64,000 nt of DNA from Providencia manganoxydans (lineage in GTDB: Bacteria > Pseudomonadota > Gammaproteobacteria > Enterobacterales > Enterobacteriaceae). Below the pieces are notes generated by a model. That model worked only from the letters and a program-made list of their open reading frames with translations, ran no database searches and was not told the origin of the DNA. The translations under genes and the position numbers were made by a program. Positions 1-9,027 of this stretch are shown in pieces. Location of the stretch: NCBI RefSeq assembly GCF_016618195.1, contig NZ_CP067099.1, forward strand, positions 1,364,001-1,428,000. Direction: 5' to 3'. How positions within the stretch are numbered: the stretch's first letter is position 1; each line of letters opens with the position of its first letter.

Positions 1-2
1 AT

Positions 3-62
3 GTGATGTATCGTATTAATCAAACAACCTACTCTCAGGTTGTGACTCAATCTCCTGAATAA
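3..62 (+). CDS. C-terminal end of an upstream gene (partial)
   Basis: An open frame enters from the left edge and stops with TAA at 60-62. Only about 19 residues are visible (ending QVVTQSPE), so no family can be named. It ends 25 bases before the next start and could be the previous gene of the same transcription unit. The alternative is that this is noncoding and open by chance. Confidence 0.35.
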   Translation: MMYRINQTTYSQVVTQSPE

Positions 63-87
63 CGTCTATTCTGAAAGAGGAATAAAA

Positions 88-825
88 ATGAAAATTTTAT
101 TTATTGGTGAATCATGGCACATTCATATGATCCACACAAAAGGTTACGATAGCTTTACATCGAGTAAATATGAAGAAGGCGCAACATTTTTATTAAGTTG
201 TTTAAAAAATAAAGGTGTTGAAGTTGATTATATGCCAGCACATGTTGTGCAAATGTCATTTCCAAAAACAGTCGAAGAACTCGAAAAATACGATGTTATT
301 GTAATCAGTGATATTGGTGCAAATACTTTCTTACTGCAAAACGATACTTTCTATAATATGAAGGTGTTACCAAATTCACTGCAATTAATTAAACAATACG
401 TTATTAATGGCGGTGGGTTATTGATGATTGGTGGTTATTTATCCTTTATGGGTATTGAAGCTAAAGCCAATTATAAAAATACCTTACTTGCTGATGTATT
501 ACCTGTCGAAATGCTTGATGGTGATGATCGTGTTGAAACACCTGAAGGCGTATTTGCGTCCGCAGTTAATACGACTCATGATTCAATTAAAGGGTTTGGT
601 AACTGGCCAATGTTCTTAGGTTATAACAAAGTATTGGCGAAGAAAAATAGCCAAACCGTACTGAATATTGGTGAAGATCCATTATTAGTTTTTGGTGAAT
701 ATGAAAAAGGTAAAACAGCCTGTTTTATGAGTGATTGCTCGCCACACTGGGGAAGTAAAGAATTTATGGCTTGGGAACATTACTCAGATATGTGGGTGAA
801 TATTCTAAAACAAATATCTAAGTAA
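88..825 (+). CDS. Glutamine-amidotransferase-like protein (DUF1355/ThuA-like fold)
   Basis: A 245-residue soluble protein without a signal peptide. The N-terminus (MKILFIGESW) and the GGGLLMIGGY segment near residue 108 resemble the PF07090-type putative glutamine amidotransferases, which have a class I amidotransferase-like flavodoxin fold. I do not see a convincing Cys-His-Glu triad, so enzymatic activity is uncertain. AGAGGA lies 7 bases before the ATG. It precedes a DUF606-type transporter and a phosphotriesterase-like hydrolase in the same direction, which suggests a shared uptake and hydrolysis role for an unknown small molecule. An intergenic stretch with two ERIC repeats separates it from those genes. 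The family is probable; the function is unknown. Confidence 0.7.
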   Translation: MKILFIGESWHIHMIHTKGYDSFTSSKYEEGATFLLSCLKNKGVEVDYMPAHVVQMSFPKTVEELEKYDVIVISDIGANTFLLQNDTFYNMKVLPNSLQLIKQYVINGGGLLMIGGYLSFMGIEAKANYKNTLLADVLPVEMLDGDDRVETPEGVFASAVNTTHDSIKGFGNWPMFLGYNKVLAKKNSQTVLNIGEDPLLVFGEYEKGKTACFMSDCSPHWGSKEFMAWEHYSDMWVNILKQISK

Positions 826-829
826 TGAG

Positions 830-970
830 ATATTCGTCATCTTTCAGGTTGCAGGGGTTTTCATTAAAACATAAGGGACGACGCGAGGCTTGCCGAGTCA
901 CATAGTTTATCTATGTTCTCCGCCTATCTTCGCTTGTCACCTACCTGCAACTCGAATTATTTAGAGTATA
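830..970. repeat. ERIC-type repeat (about 140 bp)
   Basis: This is an ERIC (intergenic repeat unit) element. It has the characteristic left end (tattcgtcat...caggttgcag), a central stem around catagtttatctatg, and the right end cctgcaactcgaattattt followed by agagtata. The ends are inverted relative to each other, so a transcript would fold into one long hairpin. It lies just after the stop of the amidotransferase-like gene. It is one of the better preserved copies in the window. Confidence 0.85.
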
Positions 971-1069
971 AATAGCAAAAAATAAAATAGTAAAAATAAA
1001 AAAATAAGTGTGGGGAGTTTTCCTGCACTTTGTTATCCGATTTATTCGATTACAAAAAATAATGACTCA

Positions 1070-1181
1070 TATACTCGTCATTCTTCAAGTTGTAGGCTTT
1101 TCGTTAAGGTATGGTGATTGCACTCAATGGCACTAGTCACTGTGTTTTTTCTGTCCGTCGCACTTGAATGATTTAGAGTAC
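1070..1181. repeat. ERIC-type repeat, shorter copy
   Basis: Left end atactcgtcattcttcaag and right end cacttgaatgatttagagta. The core has diverged and is about 30 bases shorter than in the neighbour at 830. It sits 26 bases before the DUF606 transporter start, so its right arm forms part of that gene's 5' leader. Between the two repeats (971-1069) I see only AT-rich DNA. Confidence 0.75.
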
Positions 1182-1207
1182 AGTCAAAATTCCAAAAGGA
1201 ATATTTT

Positions 1208-2173
1208 ATGAGTACAAAAAATTATTCTACACCTTTACTGATGATAGCAACGGTTTTAGCCGGTATGTTATCGCCAATGCAATCAGCCGTTAATGGGCAA
1301 CTAGGGGATGTATTAAAAGATGGTAATGCGAGTGCGGTAATTTCATTCGCGAGTGGCCTTGTTGTAATGTTCTTTATTATTATTGCTAAAAAGCAAACTC
1401 GCCAACAATTTGCAGCTATTCCGAGCTTAATTAAACAACGTAAAATACCTCTATGGAACTGGTTTGCAGGCCTGTGTGGCGCGATGGTTGTATTCTCTGA
1501 AGGTGCCTCTGCAAGTGCATTAGGTATTGCAACCTTCCAAACCGCTTTAATTTCAGCACTGTTGTTATCGGGTTTATTGTGTGACCGTTTTGGTATTGGT
1601 ATCGATGAGAAAAAACCGTTTACTACATTCCGTGTGATGGGCGCTGTATTTGCCGTTGTCGCAACACTATTTGTAGTTTCACCACAATGGCATTCTACAT
1701 CCGCAATCTATTTAGCTATCCTGCCATTCTTAGCGGGTTTATTAGCAGGGTGGCAGCCAGCAGGTAACTCTAAAGTTGCTGAAGCGACAGGTTCTATGAT
1801 GGTTTCTATCACATGGAACTTTATTGTTGGTTTCACTGTATTAACTGTTGCGCTGATTATTCGTATGGCGTTAGGGCATATTACCCTTGAATTACCGGGT
1901 GTGTGGTGGATGTATTTAGGTGGCCCATTAGGCTTAATGTCGATTGCATTGATGGCAATTTTAGTTCGTGGGTTAGGCTTATTAATGTTAGGTGTCGCAT
2001 CGACAGCAGGGCAGTTATTAGGCTCCGTATTGATTGACCTGTTATTACCATCTTTAGGAAATACCGTCTATCTAGTGACTATCATTGGTACATTATTTGC
2101 GCTGGTAGGGGCGATTATTACCACTATCCCTGAATTTAGAGAAGCAAAAGCTGCGAAAACAGCAGGAGTGTAA
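1208..2173 (+). CDS. DMT-superfamily transporter, fused DUF606 (YdcZ-like) pair
   Basis: A 321-residue inner-membrane protein with about ten hydrophobic helices. Two halves resemble each other: PMQSAVNGQLG near residue 23 and GWQPAGNSKVAEATG near residue 180 open equivalent segments. This matches a tandem fusion of the DUF606 domain, which is a single domain of about 150 residues in many bacteria. The family belongs to the drug/metabolite transporter superfamily; the substrate is unknown. AAAGGA lies 7 bases upstream of the ATG. Its stop is 2 bases before the phosphotriesterase-like gene, so the two are almost certainly co-transcribed and translationally linked. Uptake of the hydrolase's substrate is the likely role, by inference. 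Confidence 0.85.
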   Translation: MSTKNYSTPLLMIATVLAGMLSPMQSAVNGQLGDVLKDGNASAVISFASGLVVMFFIIIAKKQTRQQFAAIPSLIKQRKIPLWNWFAGLCGAMVVFSEGASASALGIATFQTALISALLLSGLLCDRFGIGIDEKKPFTTFRVMGAVFAVVATLFVVSPQWHSTSAIYLAILPFLAGLLAGWQPAGNSKVAEATGSMMVSITWNFIVGFTVLTVALIIRMALGHITLELPGVWWMYLGGPLGLMSIALMAILVRGLGLLMLGVASTAGQLLGSVLIDLLLPSLGNTVYLVTIIGTLFALVGAIITTIPEFREAKAAKTAGV

Positions 2174-2175
2174 AA

Positions 2176-3207
2176 ATGAAAGGTTATATTCAGACTGTCA
2201 CAGGACCGGTTAAAAAAGAGGATATGGGGTTAACCCTCCCACATGAACACTTATTTAACGATTTATCAACGGTAGTCGATGAGCCTTATTATGATTTCTC
2301 ACATGTCTTAGTCGATAAAAAAGTCAGTGCAGACATTCAGTGGGGACTTAAACACGATCCGTATTGCTGCTGCGACAATATGGATAAAAAACCGATTGAA
2401 GATGTGATTTATGAGGTAAATAACTTTAAAGAGCTCGGTGGTAAAACACTCGTGGATGCCACAGGCTCCGAAGCGATTGGTCGTGATGTACGTCAACTGC
2501 GTGAAGTTGCAATCAAAACAGGTATTAATGTGGTTGCTTCATCTGGGTTATATATCGAAAAATTTGAAGGTGAACGGTTAGTTAGTAATATCGATGTCAT
2601 GGCCAAAATGATCGATGACGAGCTAAATATAGGTATTGATGGTACTGATATTTGCGCAGGTATGATAGGCGAAATTGGTGTTTCACCATTCTTCACTGAA
2701 GGTGAAAAAAATAGCCTCAGAGCGGCGTCGATTGCCCAGCTAGCCAATGATCATGTATCAATGAATATTCACATGCCTGGCTGGCAACGTCGTGGTGATG
2801 AAGTACTGGATATTTTAATCAAAGAAATGGGCGTTAATCCTGCTAAAATTTCGTTAGCACATTCAGATCCATCAGGAAAAGATCTCGATTATCAACGTCG
2901 TATGTTAGACAGAGGCGTATGGCTTGAATTCGATATGATTGGATTAGATATTTCTTTTCCTAAAGAAGGGGTTGCCCCTACTGTCACTGAAACTGTTGAT
3001 GCCGTCTATAAATTGATTGAATTGGGGTATGGTAATCAAATCGTGTTAAGCCATGATGTTTTTCTAAAACAGATGTGGGCAAAAAATGGCGGTAATGGCT
3101 GGGGCTTTGTGCCCAATGTTTTTTTATCCCTTCTCGCGAAAAAAGGGGTTGATGAAGCCATTATAAGTCGCTTATGTATTGATAATCCGGCTAATTTGTT
3201 AGCCTAA
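2176..3207 (+). CDS. Phosphotriesterase-family (PHP-like) metallohydrolase
   Basis: A 343-residue amidohydrolase-superfamily TIM barrel. Metal ligands are visible: HxH in LPHEHLF (His23, His25), Glu in GEIGVS near 157 where classical phosphotriesterases carry a carboxylated Lys, His in NIHMPGW near 190, His in LAHSD near 220, and Asp in LSHDVF near 284. The Glu form is typical of the E. coli Php-like subgroup, whose natural substrates are mostly esters or lactones, not organophosphates. It follows the DUF606 transporter by 2 bases and is closed by a good terminator. Cytosolic. Family assignment is firm; the substrate is unknown. Confidence 0.88.
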   Translation: MKGYIQTVTGPVKKEDMGLTLPHEHLFNDLSTVVDEPYYDFSHVLVDKKVSADIQWGLKHDPYCCCDNMDKKPIEDVIYEVNNFKELGGKTLVDATGSEAIGRDVRQLREVAIKTGINVVASSGLYIEKFEGERLVSNIDVMAKMIDDELNIGIDGTDICAGMIGEIGVSPFFTEGEKNSLRAASIAQLANDHVSMNIHMPGWQRRGDEVLDILIKEMGVNPAKISLAHSDPSGKDLDYQRRMLDRGVWLEFDMIGLDISFPKEGVAPTVTETVDAVYKLIELGYGNQIVLSHDVFLKQMWAKNGGNGWGFVPNVFLSLLAKKGVDEAIISRLCIDNPANLLA

Positions 3208-3244
3208 TCAAATTGTAACCCTTTGTTATTTTATGTTCGACTTT

Positions 3245-3280
3245 GCGGTAATAGTCTATGGCTATTACCGCGTTTTGTTT
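3245..3280 (+). terminator. Rho-independent terminator
   Basis: A perfect 10-bp stem, gcggtaatag with ctattaccgc, 7-base loop, followed by gttttgttt. It closes the transporter-hydrolase unit. Confidence 0.8.
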
Positions 3281-3415
3281 AAAAGAATGCAGCCATCGGC
3301 ATCCAGTATAAAACTAAGCCAGATGTAACATAACTGACAAAAAACGATAACAACGTAGATGCAAATAGGATACACTCTCGCGCAATAAAATCAGAACAGA
3401 TATGACGGAAAAACG

Positions 3416-3850
3416 TTGCGCCTGCACGCTCGATTTCAACAATTTGCCGCTTATCTTGCCCTTCTTGCTGTAGCAATGCTGTTTATTGCCCCATTGGTTT
3501 CAAAATCAATGATGCACATGACTGATTGTTCACTCACGGAGGGCATGACAGCCCATTCGATGGAGCATTCGCATCAGGATATGCTATTGCCTGAAGAATG
3601 CGCAACCAGCACACCTATGAATCACTTTTTAATGTCAGGGGTTGGATTATCGCCCATGGAAGACATTGTGTGTGGTTACTGTCAGTTATTGGTTCATTTT
3701 CCCTTTATCATTCTCTTTGTTGCCATTGCTATTCGCCTATTGGCAATATTGACCTCCTGTTTAGCCCTTGAACCTTGCGTTCGTTTATATCTGTTCCGGC
3801 CTTGGTTATTACGTTGTGCCCGCGCACCACCTATATTCGTCCTCCTTTAA
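3416..3850 (+). CDS. DUF2946 family membrane protein, probably copper-related
   Basis: A 144-residue protein with an N-terminal hydrophobic segment (about 10-28) and a second one near residues 92-112. The loop is rich in Met and His (SMMHMTD, TAHSMEHSHQD). It carries the VCGYCQLLVHFP motif near residue 82 that marks DUF2946 proteins, small membrane proteins often found beside copper or cobalt uptake genes. The only start compatible with this frame is TTG, with a weak ribosome site; an ATG at 3402 is out of frame. The final residues (about PIFVLL) and the stop lie inside an ERIC repeat, so the C-terminus was probably altered by repeat insertion. It lies upstream of the TonB-dependent copper receptor. 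Confidence 0.7.
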   Translation: MRLHARFQQFAAYLALLAVAMLFIAPLVSKSMMHMTDCSLTEGMTAHSMEHSHQDMLLPEECATSTPMNHFLMSGVGLSPMEDIVCGYCQLLVHFPFIILFVAIAIRLLAILTSCLALEPCVRLYLFRPWLLRCARAPPIFVLL

Positions 3851-3970
3851 GTTGTAGGGCTTTGTTAAGGTATGGTGTTTTTACTCAGCTCACTGAGTTA
3901 CAGCATTTATCTATGCTTTCTACCTATCTTTGCTTATCGCCTATCTGCAACTCGCATTATTTAGAGTGTA
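3832..3970. repeat. ERIC-type repeat overlapping a 3' coding end
   Basis: Left end tattcgtcctcctttaag, right end ctgcaactcgcattattt then agagtgta. The first about 18 bases are read as the last codons and stop of the DUF2946 gene. The rest lies in the gap before the copper receptor. Confidence 0.8.
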
Positions 3971-4116
3971 TGCACTTTTTATTAATTATTTAATTAATAG
4001 AAAGTAGCTAGGTTGCATTTGCCGTTTTGAGTGCACTAAGACGTTTTATATCTTGAATTTGGATAATCCATTCAGGCGGCATTGTTACGTCATAAAGAAA
4101 AGAATTAGGCACAACA

Positions 4117-6150
4117 ATGAACAAAGAAAAGTTTGTAATTGCACCTGTTGCATTTTTAGTATCGACCGTTTTGGTTTCTTATAGCGCATGGGCGGAAGAT
4201 AAAAATCAAAGTCTATTTTCTGACAGTTCAGTCATGATCGTTACTGCACCAGTGGACTCACCATTGACGATCAGTACATCACCTAAAACACCTAGGCAAC
4301 CTGTTCCAGCAAGTGATGGCTCTGACTATTTGAAAACCATTCCCGGTTTTTCTCAGATCCGTAATGGTGGTACTAATGGTGATCCCGTTTTTCGCGGTAT
4401 GTTCGGTTCTCGTTTACGTATTTTAACTAATGACAGCGAGATGCTAGGGGCTTGTCCATCACGGATGGATGCACCAACATCCTACATTTCACCTGAAAAC
4501 TTCGATCTTCTTACCATGATCAAAGGGCCTCAGTCGGTATTATGGGGACCAGGTAACTCAGCTGGAACGATCCGTTTCGAACGTGAAAAACCGTTATTTG
4601 ATAAAGCAGGCATTAAGGGCAATGCTAGTGTGTTAACCGCATCTAATCAGCGCTGGGATGCCAATGCTGATGTGAGTATGGGGAATGAAAAAGGTTATTT
4701 ACGGTTGGTTAGTAATAAATCACGTTCTAATGATTATAAGGATGGTAATGGTAATAAAGTGCCATCAAAATGGGATAAGTGGAATGCTGACGTAGCGATT
4801 GGTTGGACTCCTGATGAGTATACTTTACTGGAGCTAACCGCAGGTAAAGGTGATGGAGAAGCACGTTATGCAGGAAGAGGGATGGATGGTTCTCAATTCA
4901 AACGAGAAAGTTTAGGTATGCGTTTTGAGAAAACTAATATTGGTACTGTACTCGATAAAGTAGAAGCCAACATTTATTACAACTATGCCGACCATATCAT
5001 GGATAACTATTCATTGCGTGAAACCAGTGGAACAATGGGAAGTGGTTCTGGTCATATGATGGGAAGTGGTCACGGTATGATGAATATGCCAATGAAAATG
5101 CGTGTAGATCGTAAAACGGTTGGCGGTAGGGTGATGGGCACTTGGATGTGGACTGATTATGAACTACGGGCTGGTGCCGATATGCAAACTAATACCCATC
5201 GCAAAGAGAGTGATAATCGTTGGAACAAAGACGCACAATTCCAAGACTATGGCGTGTTTGGGGAGTTAACGTGGGAAGTTAACGACCATGATAAGGTCGT
5301 GACGGGGGCGCGAGCAGACAGAGTTTTGGTTGATAATGATACAAATATCGGCTCTTCGGGGCGTAATACAGTCATGCCTGCTGGATTTGTACGTTATGAA
5401 CATGCTCTTTCTAATATGCCAGTAATGTTGTATGCGGGGGTTGGTTACACAGAGCGTTTTCCTGATTATTGGGAGTTGTTCTCGCCGACTTATGGGCCTG
5501 ATGGAACAACCAATGTGTTTGATCATCTCAAAACAGAGAAAACGACTCAGCTTGATATTGGTGCTAAGTACAGTAATGAAAGCATAAATGCATGGGTTTC
5601 TGCTTATATTGGTCGTGTTGATGACTTTATTTTATTCCGTTATAACCCTCACAATGTACGTCAAAGCCAAGTTGAAAACGTCAACGCAATGATTATGGGC
5701 GGTGAAATGGGGGTAGCATATAAGTTAACGGACGAATGGAAAGCGGATGCTAGCCTTGCTTATTCATGGGGAGAAAATCGTAGCGATAGACAGCCATTGC
5801 CTCAAATGCCGCCGTTAGAGACACGTTTTGGTTTGTCGTGGGAAAAAAATGATTGGACGACAACAGGGTTGATGCGAGTAGTGAGTAGTCAACATCGAGT
5901 TGCGATTAATGATGGTAACGTCGTTGGTAAAGATTTCAGCAGCAGTGCAGGATTTACCATTTTTTCGGTTAATACAGCCTATCGAGTTAATGATCATATG
6001 AAATTAAGTGCGGGTGTGGATAACTTATTCGATAAGAATTATAGCGAGCACCTTAACTTAGCTGGTAATAGTGGGTTCGGTTATTCATCTAACCAACCAG
6101 TGAATGAACCAGGTAGGACATTCTGGGCGAAAATGAATGTAACTTTTTAA
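4117..6150 (+). CDS. TonB-dependent copper receptor (OprC/NosA type)
   Basis: A 677-residue outer-membrane protein with a signal peptide ending near SAWA (about residue 26), a TonB-box-like VMIVTAP near 39, a plug domain with IPGFSQIRNGG, and a beta-barrel ending in aromatic F. ACPSRMDAPTSYI near residue 122 is the signature of the OprC/NosA copper-receptor family. An extracellular segment near 306-328 is packed with Met, His and Gly (HMMGSGHGMMNM), as expected for copper binding. The neighbouring DUF2946 gene supports a copper role. Regulation is not obvious from the sequence; a hairpin lies downstream. Confidence in the family is high. Confidence 0.92.
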   Translation: MNKEKFVIAPVAFLVSTVLVSYSAWAEDKNQSLFSDSSVMIVTAPVDSPLTISTSPKTPRQPVPASDGSDYLKTIPGFSQIRNGGTNGDPVFRGMFGSRLRILTNDSEMLGACPSRMDAPTSYISPENFDLLTMIKGPQSVLWGPGNSAGTIRFEREKPLFDKAGIKGNASVLTASNQRWDANADVSMGNEKGYLRLVSNKSRSNDYKDGNGNKVPSKWDKWNADVAIGWTPDEYTLLELTAGKGDGEARYAGRGMDGSQFKRESLGMRFEKTNIGTVLDKVEANIYYNYADHIMDNYSLRETSGTMGSGSGHMMGSGHGMMNMPMKMRVDRKTVGGRVMGTWMWTDYELRAGADMQTNTHRKESDNRWNKDAQFQDYGVFGELTWEVNDHDKVVTGARADRVLVDNDTNIGSSGRNTVMPAGFVRYEHALSNMPVMLYAGVGYTERFPDYWELFSPTYGPDGTTNVFDHLKTEKTTQLDIGAKYSNESINAWVSAYIGRVDDFILFRYNPHNVRQSQVENVNAMIMGGEMGVAYKLTDEWKADASLAYSWGENRSDRQPLPQMPPLETRFGLSWEKNDWTTTGLMRVVSSQHRVAINDGNVVGKDFSSSAGFTIFSVNTAYRVNDHMKLSAGVDNLFDKNYSEHLNLAGNSGFGYSSNQPVNEPGRTFWAKMNVTF

Positions 6151-6210
6151 GTTATTATTGAGGGCTATTTTTCAAGCTGTTCTCGTTGTAAAAATCACCA
6201 GCCCCTAATA

Positions 6211-6234
6211 TATCCCCCCATGATAGGGGGGATA
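6211..6234. terminator. Hairpin between convergent genes
   Basis: Perfect 9-bp stem tatcccccc with ggggggata and a 6-base loop, between the ends of the copper receptor (+) and the sugar symporter (-). It lacks a clear T-run on either side, so termination is plausible but not certain. Confidence 0.5.
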
Positions 6235-6241
6235 TAATCAG

Positions 6242-7621
6242 TTATCGGCCAATATTGCGTAGCGAATTACCTTTCATTAAGTTTTCTTCAATATGCTCTA
6301 AAGAAACATTTTTGGTTTCTGGTACAAAGTAGAGTGTGACTAAAATAAATACCGCATTGAGCGCCGCATATAGCCAAAATGTATGTGTATCACCGAGTGT
6401 CGATAACAGTGTTAAGAAAGTAGCACTCACTATCATGTTAGCAACCCAGTTTGAAGTGGTTGAGCAAGTAATACCAAAATCACGCCCTTTAAGTGGTTGT
6501 ATCTCAGAACATAGAACCCACATGATAGGGCCTGCGCTGACAGCAAAGCCAATAATAAAAATAAGTAGGAATGCAATGCTAGCATACTGGATAAGTAAGG
6601 TATGAGCGTCGAAAGATAATAAATAAGCGAGTAGACCAATGCTTATTGCCATAACACTAAAGCCAAAGACTAATAATTTTTTACGACCGAAACGGTCAAT
6701 AATTGAGATGGCAAGAAAAGTTGCAATCACATTGACCAATCCAACCAGTACCGTACCATACATTTGTTGAGTGGTAGTTTCAAAACCGGCTAATGAGAAG
6801 ATTTTCGGGGCATAGTACATAATGACGTTGATGCCGGTTAGTTGTTGCATAAATTGCAAAGAGATCCCTAAAAATACACTACGGCGGAAATTACTGTTAT
6901 TTTTGAATAAACCAAAACCAGATTGTTTGATTTTGAGGCTATTAAAAATATCGTCTAATTCTTGTATTGCTTCAGTTTCTGAATTTCTGAGTTTTAATAA
7001 GATAGTTTTTGCATCATCGGAACGGTTCTTACTGGCCAGCCAGCGTGGACTTTCAGGTAAAAAAGTGACGCCAATAAATAGCAGGACAGCAGGAATTGCA
7101 GTGATCCCTAACATCCAACGCCACGCATGATCATAGCTAAACCCAGTATCTGAAATGAATGCCAGTAAAATACCTATGGTGATCATTAACTGATACATAG
7201 ATATCATTCCACCCCGGATCTTTTTGGGGGCTATTTCGGATAAATAGGCGGGTGTTGTAAAAGATGAGATACCAATTGCTAGACCTAATATCACGCGTGA
7301 GCCAATAAGAACCTCGGCATTTGGTGAAAATGCAGAGCCTAGCGCGCCAATAATAAATAGTATGGAACTAAGCAATAAACTTCTTTTACGTCCTCCCCAA
7401 GATGATAGCCAACCACTAATAATTGCTCCGGCAGCAGCGCCGAACATCATAGAACTAACAACGAGTTCTTGCTGAGTCGCGGAAATATCAAACTGCTTAC
7501 TAATAAAAGGAAGTGCCCCTGAGATAACACCAGTATCTAAGCCAAAAAAGAGACCCGCTAGTGCTGCGAGTAAACCGACGAAGATAACCATTAGATTGGT
7601 TGATTGGTTTTTTTCTACCAT
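6242..7621 (-). CDS. galP: Sugar:H+ symporter, GalP-like (MFS sugar porter)
   Basis: A 459-residue inner-membrane protein with 12 hydrophobic helices. Sugar-porter signatures are present: FGLDTGVISGALPF in helix 1, GRKRS and GRKK loops, PESPRW after helix 6, QQLTGINVIMYYAP in helix 7, and a PETKNVSLEHIE end. Stretches such as WVLCSEIQPLKGRDFGI and SMYQLMITIGIL match E. coli GalP closely, so galactose/glucose uptake is likely, though AraE- and XylE-type relatives share these motifs. An upstream ATG at 7627 exists, but AGGA is only 3 bases from it and 9 bases from the ATG used here. It stands alone, convergent with the copper receptor. Confidence 0.85.
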   Translation of the reverse strand: MVEKNQSTNLMVIFVGLLAALAGLFFGLDTGVISGALPFISKQFDISATQQELVVSSMMFGAAAGAIISGWLSSWGGRKRSLLLSSILFIIGALGSAFSPNAEVLIGSRVILGLAIGISSFTTPAYLSEIAPKKIRGGMISMYQLMITIGILLAFISDTGFSYDHAWRWMLGITAIPAVLLFIGVTFLPESPRWLASKNRSDDAKTILLKLRNSETEAIQELDDIFNSLKIKQSGFGLFKNNSNFRRSVFLGISLQFMQQLTGINVIMYYAPKIFSLAGFETTTQQMYGTVLVGLVNVIATFLAISIIDRFGRKKLLVFGFSVMAISIGLLAYLLSFDAHTLLIQYASIAFLLIFIIGFAVSAGPIMWVLCSEIQPLKGRDFGITCSTTSNWVANMIVSATFLTLLSTLGDTHTFWLYAALNAVFILVTLYFVPETKNVSLEHIEENLMKGNSLRNIGR

Positions 7622-7892
7622 TAGCATTAATCCTTGATAGTAATATTAGAAAATCTACCTAGCTATTTATACGTAATTCATATAACTCAAATTCATGCTA
7701 GCGCGATCTTCATTTGCTTTCAATGCGAAATAAATCAGGAGGGATAGGATAATGGAGGGTAATTTTTACACTTTATATGATACAGGTTTTTATTTAATCC
7801 ATATTTGAGTATCAAAATTAAATTTTATTTATGAGAATTAGAAAATAAGACATTTTTTCTAGAGAAAACTTAAGAATATTGATTTTAGGCAA
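7622..7892. other. Gene-free interval upstream of galP-like gene
   Basis: AT-rich DNA holding the presumed promoter of the sugar symporter (minus strand). I see no open frame or repeat here, and no operator that I can name with confidence. Confidence 0.4.
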
Positions 7893-7926
7893 AGAAAAAC
7901 TAACTAAAAAAATAGTCAGTTTTTCT
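7893..7926 (-). terminator. Terminator of the Rob-like regulator gene
   Basis: A 13-bp stem (agaaaaactaact with agtcagtttttct, one mismatch). The 3' arm is T-rich on the minus strand. It lies 10 bases beyond the regulator stop. Confidence 0.65.
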
Positions 7927-7935
7927 TCTGAGAGG

Positions 7936-8823
7936 TTAAATAATAACAGGAATGCAGTAATTGAGCTCTTTAAGATAAAGTCTAGAATTTTCAACAAACT
8001 GTTCGTAACTTGGTTTTGATTTCAAAACATAATTTTCGATATCAGAACCTTCACCTCGGACAATATCCATGCTTGCAAGTACTTTTCCATATACGGTATA
8101 AATTATATCGTTATAGTCGATACCATGAAGTTCATCGCAGGTAAATTTTATTTGTAAATAGTCACCTGCTGGCAACGTCATAATTTTGGGATTAGGCGGA
8201 ACGGGGTCGATATCTCGCTCATCAAGTGCGGTGGTATAGCAAAATTGGCCTTCTTGAGCATCTACCGAATCAACACCATTGATTGCATATAGATTTGTCG
8301 TGACATATTGGATCTCGGTGAGAAAATCGCGCCAATAATGACGACGCAGTTCTTCTGTTTTGAAATTCCACTCATTAATACCTTGAGTATAGCGATGTTG
8401 CTTACCTATTAGCTTAATAGGCTCTAATTTAATAAGGCTAACCTCAACGCTGAACTCTTTGCTTTCTCTAAGTGGTAAACAAAACCCTTCTATTTTCCAG
8501 CCAGTGCGTTTGCGATATTCAGATGGTGTTACATTAAATTGTTTTTTAAAAGCACGGCAAAATGTTTGCTGCGAATCAAAACGATAGCGTAGAGAAATAT
8601 CCATTATGCTGTCATTGGTGAGCCTAAGCGCAACCGCAGAACAAGACAAGCGTCTAGCTCGAATATAAGAGCCAAGAGCAAGGCCTGTTTGATTTTTAAA
8701 CAGACGCTGAAAATGCCATTTGGTATATCCGGATTTTTCGGCAACAGTATCTAAAGATAGGCGAGACTCTAAGTTTTTCTCGATCCAGAGAATGATTTCC
8801 CTGATAACACTTTCTTGAAGCAT
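7936..8823 (-). CDS. AraC-family regulator with GyrI-like effector domain (Rob-like)
   Basis: A 295-residue protein. The N-terminal 110 residues form a two-HTH AraC/XylS domain (WHFQRLFKNQTG, ALGSYIRARRL, SLRYRFDSQQTFCRAFKKQF). The C-terminal part is a SOUL/GyrI-like small-molecule domain (FCYTTAL, PAGDYLQIKF). Architecture, length and motifs match E. coli Rob (289 residues), a MarA/SoxS-class activator of efflux and stress genes that responds to bile salts and fatty acids. The frame is open to 8904, but the ATG at 8823 has AAGGG 5 bases upstream and aligns with the Rob N-terminus. It could also be another regulator of the Rob/RamA type. Confidence 0.85.
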   Translation of the reverse strand: MLQESVIREIILWIEKNLESRLSLDTVAEKSGYTKWHFQRLFKNQTGLALGSYIRARRLSCSAVALRLTNDSIMDISLRYRFDSQQTFCRAFKKQFNVTPSEYRKRTGWKIEGFCLPLRESKEFSVEVSLIKLEPIKLIGKQHRYTQGINEWNFKTEELRRHYWRDFLTEIQYVTTNLYAINGVDSVDAQEGQFCYTTALDERDIDPVPPNPKIMTLPAGDYLQIKFTCDELHGIDYNDIIYTVYGKVLASMDIVRGEGSDIENYVLKSKPSYEQFVENSRLYLKELNYCIPVII

Positions 8824-9027
8824 AGTTACCCTTTTAAATCGGCTTGGTCCAAGGTGTAGAACAAAGAAGTGATACGTTTTGGACTTATTACTAGATAAAA
8901 GCACATTTCAGTCGGTTGCAGAATAGCATACCGACTGATAGTTTTTTAAAATTGTTGTGAAGTTAAGTAAGTTTTATCATCACAGATAATCTTAACTCAA
9001 ATATCTGGCCTAATTTAAAGGATATAA

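Noticed and set aside
3279..3476. Minus-strand 65-codon frame with a hydrophobic C-terminal half
   Set aside because: It overlaps the DUF2946 coding region antisense, has no evident ribosome site and no recognisable family; kept only as a remote possibility.
3775..3993. Plus-strand 72-codon frame
   Set aside because: It lies in the end of the DUF2946 gene and an ERIC repeat; no coding character.
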